This document shows, one piece after another, positions 5,401-7,369 of a stretch of 7,369 nt of DNA (position 1 is its first letter; each line of letters opens with the position of its first letter). This stretch comes from Legionella sp. (lineage in GTDB: Bacteria; Pseudomonadota; Gammaproteobacteria; Legionellales; Legionellaceae). Under the pieces are notes generated by a model that saw nothing but the letters and a program-made list of their open reading frames with translations, was not told the DNA's origin and did no database searches. Where the stretch lies: contig DNVL01000123.1 in assembly GCA_003507515.1 (NCBI GenBank), positions 1-7,369 of the forward strand. The letters are read 5' to 3'. The position numbers and the translations under genes were made by a program.

Positions 5401-7108
5401 TTTCTCTCTTATCAGTGAACTCACCAATGTTGTTACAAGCATTCATGTGGAAGCAACAGAAACGGCAATCGTGGCATTAAAAAGGACGTGTGGACAATTG
5501 GGATTGGAATTGATCTCACTGGCAGACGAAGCGGAGTTCCAGTTGTTTTTTCAGCCAGGCACGTTATCTAACCCTTTGAATGATGCTTTTTATGATTTTT
5601 GTCTGGATTTGATCGAGTGTTTGCCCATTTCTAGAGAAGATAAAAATCAATGGGCAGGAGAACTCAGTCTGACTGAGCAACGCATCGAGAGAGGGCGGTT
5701 GAGGTTACAGGAAGTAGAAAAATCCAGTCGTATCGAGGAGGAGAATCTGTTCCACACTTTCTCTGATCAGTATAGAGCTCTTGCAGAAATGAGGCGTGGT
5801 GACCTTAACGATGTCAAGCCTGACTTTAAAACGCGAGATGAGCAAGTGCGTTTGCTCCACATTTATCAGCAACTCCAACCTTACTTGTATCCAATCAATC
5901 CCATGTATAATCAAACCAGTTTCTTGAGGCAATTAAAAACGCCTTCAGATTTCAGACACTTGTATGATGAGATTGAGATGATGTCGGGTCAATTATCTGG
6001 ACTTCTCGAACAAGAGGAAAAGAATAACCTAGAGATGAAGAATAAACGAACCGCACATATCGATATCCTTGTAAAAAATGAGGAAACACAAAAGAACCGG
6101 ACTCATTCCGCAGAGCGGTTCCGAGTCCATATACAACTAGCGTTAGCGTTTAGAAAAGCGGACGATGATTTTCAAAAAGAACTGTACTTGATAACAAGAA
6201 CTCAATCCACAGGCATGGGCCTTGACCGCCGTTCCGATTTGACGTTCGGCCACTTCTGCACGAAGCGTATCACCGGATTGGGAGCAGAAGCCCGTGAACA
6301 AATCATAGGGCATAATGCTCCGAACCCCAGTCAAATCCAAGATGAGATAATGAGTGGATTGGCATCGATGATAGCATCATGGAATGTGACTTATGCCAAC
6401 CGAATGTATGACAAATTAGAACTCACCGGTTACAGTCAACATTTAAACGACAGCATACAAGAAGACATCCGAAAATTGTATTCTCTTTATTGGGATTGGT
6501 TGAAGCAGTGCGTGGCATTACAGAAGGAAGAATCGAAGATTCCTACTGATCCATCACGCATCAATGATACTCGACGTCATGACCTTCAGCAGATCAAGAT
6601 GCGATTATTAGACAATGACTTGTCTCCACAAGAGCGTGTCACAGGAGGGATGTTGGATTGTTATACTCATTTGGTGACGTTATATGAACAGTTAGATAAA
6701 ATGAAATCAAGCCAGTCTGCGGATTCGCAAAGGTATGTAAAAATCGACAACATGCAAGTCATTTTATTAAACCGCGATCTGACCATGGAGAAAAGATTAA
6801 CAATACTAATAGAGTATAGTTCAAACACAGACACCAGAAATATTTTAATGAGAAATATTTTAATGAAAAGTCCCATCCCTTTTTTTCTAGAGCGAACAAC
6901 CCGGTTCAACCAAGAAGCTATTGCATTTTATCATGACGTGGATACATTAAAAACAATCCTTCACACGACTCGCGATTCTATTACCCCTCCCCCTCCCTCT
7001 TCGTCTAGTCCAAGTCTTGAAACATTGAAAGGGGCGATGGACGATATTCGACAGCAGGTTCCTAACGAGGAGTCTTCGGTCAAAAAAGAACCTCATAGGA
7101 AGACTTGA
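2444..7108 (+). CDS. Very large helical protein of unknown function, candidate secreted effector (1554 residues)
   Basis: I do not recognise this protein. Its 1554 residues are predominantly amphipathic helix, with no Walker, kinase, protease, ankyrin, LRR or glycosyltransferase motif that I can see. There is no signal peptide; the only short apolar run, about residues 38-49, is too weak for a confident membrane segment. Regions in order: helical block (1-590); Ser/Thr/Pro-rich, probably disordered linker (about 594-658); second helical block (about 660-880); acidic run of seven Glu and one Gly (901-908); coiled-coil-like charged helices (about 1073-1120 and 1173-1246); Gly/Arg-rich island (about 1257-1287); C-terminal helices; and a disordered tail with four Pro then four Ser (1515-1522), ending in Glu, Lys and His. 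Size, lack of domains and polar tail recall large Dot/Icm effectors such as the SdhA/SidH group, but I cannot claim homology. It stands alone, with its own RBS and no following gene. The ORF is intact, implying selection. Alternatives are a cytoskeletal or surface-associated helical protein. Confidence 0.8.
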   Translation: MVKILGIESNGIDLAGMISAAASRVTGNVWDLVRTMGALPPAALLIVAQWDKIAVSLESIYILIKTDLDLPGACHQAKSSLLVNLRNEAIFSPEFTHYFSDGSLDNMENNPKQVVSIKKIVKALDDLEQCLENLDDLASLYDIDKDDMDEGEHDRNTMLLSIKLFYTLGLSLNVAMDALNAANQNAVGIEALIGDTMTPLVSKMNRLLASVSASDLGAERQQWLPAAMALLQPDQSSSENPGLKKLSQLIVLLPQYLQMLQTWIDPNSTSEAVKDAPEKQQKKIDAFLKNFVQLSSSTSAPFLGMVSVTKLLMDHLPTVINAAGPLSETVHLKTEDVLNQLKHVHFPEMLAQLESLEEHLSLRRHLLVEPALKAMNDLYNTIYALPDTLEDTSGHLNTVAEGLSTRPVKIMRSLLGNGEAISINKIDRSTGLREMCDDVFIERLVSLRINRFSDAHALSMDESVLKAADTFFHAALLCAIPHLKFFPARAVDQIAVLKNVMSQLTDIELNGLKEKYKIIQPYYATLYPRMDVLFVMDPISWLKKNASLLQTDTMKLAVKALIQQEKSQYKQTCDYIQTSNDDRERLYRSNRRELDATPMASSPRDSTSPETVCSDSGSKSVASGELPLLSPIEIHDRAFSFSSRSSSLLGSETDASVPLIFDEWVEKINSRVKDENEARQRLTGSLEALGNQPRYMPLMDRMFSLHISARLKQFINHELKNWAEKNLDDDIYQQLIFDQSRIRESVVRDGEVLVYENTPTVMLYRKLLFVLDVLQKNVETLERAYETMLSKQEADPLFPMYRLDFLMLLSRIDIGYLACFISDIKQAPQLSDIMRQALVCLAPLEKVPVLGDYIQSMHVSHTNETAPPFDIVARWEYEKMLVQYTLKGYRVPPFKQPVGTEEEGEEEETKGDEALERNALQASDTVSLTPFPRMIAEKLHDLSDFLHKMNPDMQDKPGRDLHPLDQKIDALLHQVNLYNRETLSLIFSLISELTNVVTSIHVEATETAIVALKRTCGQLGLELISLADEAEFQLFFQPGTLSNPLNDAFYDFCLDLIECLPISREDKNQWAGELSLTEQRIERGRLRLQEVEKSSRIEEENLFHTFSDQYRALAEMRRGDLNDVKPDFKTRDEQVRLLHIYQQLQPYLYPINPMYNQTSFLRQLKTPSDFRHLYDEIEMMSGQLSGLLEQEEKNNLEMKNKRTAHIDILVKNEETQKNRTHSAERFRVHIQLALAFRKADDDFQKELYLITRTQSTGMGLDRRSDLTFGHFCTKRITGLGAEAREQIIGHNAPNPSQIQDEIMSGLASMIASWNVTYANRMYDKLELTGYSQHLNDSIQEDIRKLYSLYWDWLKQCVALQKEESKIPTDPSRINDTRRHDLQQIKMRLLDNDLSPQERVTGGMLDCYTHLVTLYEQLDKMKSSQSADSQRYVKIDNMQVILLNRDLTMEKRLTILIEYSSNTDTRNILMRNILMKSPIPFFLERTTRFNQEAIAFYHDVDTLKTILHTTRDSITPPPPSSSSPSLETLKGAMDDIRQQVPNEESSVKKEPHRKT
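4894..4924. repeat. Perfect 31-bp palindrome inside the large ORF
   Basis: The left arm GGCTTGTTTTATAT (4894-4907) is exactly complementary to the right arm ATATAAAACAAGCC (4911-4924), separated by CTG. The C and G of the spacer are also symmetric, so only the central T breaks the dyad. As RNA it gives a 14-bp stem with a triloop. No T-run follows on either strand, so it is not a standard terminator. It is in frame, encoding LACFISDIKQA. Confidence 0.9.
6099..6128. repeat. Nested hairpin potential in the large ORF
   Basis: GGACTC (6099-6104) pairs with GAGTCC (6123-6128) around an inner CCGC-AGA-GCGG stem (6108-6118). An overlapping alternative stem, GAACCG (6094-6099) with CGGTTC (6116-6121), would exclude both. 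It lies about 80 bp before a locally GC-rich stretch. Role unknown; it may be incidental to the coding sequence. Confidence 0.4.
6836..6865 (+). repeat. Exact 15-bp tandem duplication in the large ORF
   Basis: AGAAATATTTTAATG occurs twice in direct succession (6836-6850 and 6851-6865). The unit is five codons, so the protein reads RNILM twice with the frame kept. Identity at every base suggests a recent slippage duplication. Confidence 0.95.
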
Positions 7109-7111
7109 TGC

Positions 7112-7132
7112 ATGATCAATTCCTGTGATCAT
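7112..7132. repeat. Hairpin just after the large ORF stop
   Basis: ATGATCA (7112-7118) pairs with TGATCAT (7126-7132) around a seven-base loop, starting four bases after the TGA. The stem is AT-rich and is followed by TTCAG rather than a T-run, so it fits mRNA 3'-end stabilisation better than an intrinsic terminator. Confidence 0.45.
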
Positions 7133-7161
7133 TTCAGTGACGGGGTGCTCGACTGTAACGT

Positions 7162-7201
7162 CTCGAGGTAATTACCAATTTTTCCTTGGTTTTGTCTCGA
7201 G
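7162..7201 (+). terminator. Nested dyad, weak candidate terminator for the large ORF
   Basis: CTCGAG at 7162-7167 and again at 7196-7201 frames an inner stem ACCAA (7174-7178) with TTGGT (7186-7190) and a TTTTTCC loop. TTTTG follows the inner stem. Each CTCGAG lies in a direct repeat GTCTCGAG 34 bp apart, and GGTAATTACC (7167-7176) is itself a 10-bp palindrome. The inner stem is short for an efficient terminator, so a protein-binding site is equally possible. Confidence 0.3.
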
Positions 7202-7244
7202 CTATTTAAGTGATCTCTGAGCGGGATTTTATCTATCGTGCTGA

Positions 7245-7258
7245 TTTTTATATAAAAA
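7245..7258. repeat. 14-bp AT palindrome
   Basis: TTTTTATATAAAAA is a perfect palindrome. It contains -10-like hexamers on both strands, but no convincing -35 lies at the right distance, so a promoter for a gene beyond the right edge is only a possibility. Confidence 0.4.
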
Positions 7259-7369
7259 CCATTTTCAAACACCTAAAGACGACATTTTTTCACACAGATT
7301 GTTTAAATCACAAAAAACTTCTCTCTCTACTTACTCATATATTGCAATTACCCACTAAGAGTGATTGGG

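Larger units (their letters stand above)
7109..7369. other. Gene-free 3' region after the large ORF
   Basis: No supported coding sequence is present in these 261 bp. All three minus-strand frames entering from the right edge hit stops within about 35 bases, and the plus strand shows no ATG with a Shine-Dalgarno near the end. It holds several dyads, listed separately, and AT-rich sequence with a CTCTCTCT run near 7322-7330. It may lead into a downstream gene outside the window. Confidence 0.7.

Noticed and set aside
1..7369. CRISPR arrays, tRNA or rRNA genes, complete insertion sequences
   Set aside because: No regularly spaced repeats, tRNA cloverleaf signatures, rRNA sequence or transposase motifs were seen.

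Overview
The window looks like chromosomal DNA of a gammaproteobacterium, most plausibly a Legionellales-type intracellular lineage (Legionella/Coxiella/Aquicella-like). The reasons are moderate, slightly AT-rich composition, the type of exonuclease III paralogs present, a decayed ATPase gene, and above all one very large, mostly helical, soluble protein of no recognised family that resembles a secreted effector. The taxonomic call is inference from gene character only.

Left part (1-1093, + strand): the 3' end of one exonuclease III/AP-endonuclease gene, then a complete second paralog whose GTG start lies inside the end of the first (8-bp overlap). The first resembles the AP-endonuclease (NApe-like) branch and the second the NExo-like branch. 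Both keep the catalytic residues visible here, so they are likely a co-transcribed, translationally coupled base-excision-repair pair.

Middle (1063-2122, - strand): a DUF4143-type P-loop ATPase gene in two pieces in different reading frames. The family's usual middle segment of about 40 residues appears to be missing at the junction, so it is a pseudogene made by an out-of-frame internal deletion. It converges on the second exonuclease gene and its end overlaps that gene by 31 bp. A 321-bp gap follows (2123-2443). It holds a GC-rich island of unknown origin, a poly-A/T-rich stretch, a weak PmrA-box-like motif and a good ribosome binding site.

Right part (2444-7108, + strand): a single ORF of 1554 residues with no recognisable catalytic motif, signal peptide or clear membrane segment. 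It has a large helical N-terminal region, a Ser/Thr/Pro-rich linker (about 594-658), a second helical block, a Glu run (901-908), coiled-coil-like C-terminal helices, a GC-rich and Gly/Arg-rich island (about 1257-1287) and a disordered Pro/Ser/Glu/Lys tail. It is the best candidate for an undescribed secreted effector. Inside it lies a perfect 31-bp palindrome (4894-4924), far longer than chance predicts, and an in-frame 15-bp tandem duplication (6836-6865). The last 261 bp contain no gene, only dyad symmetries that may include a weak terminator.
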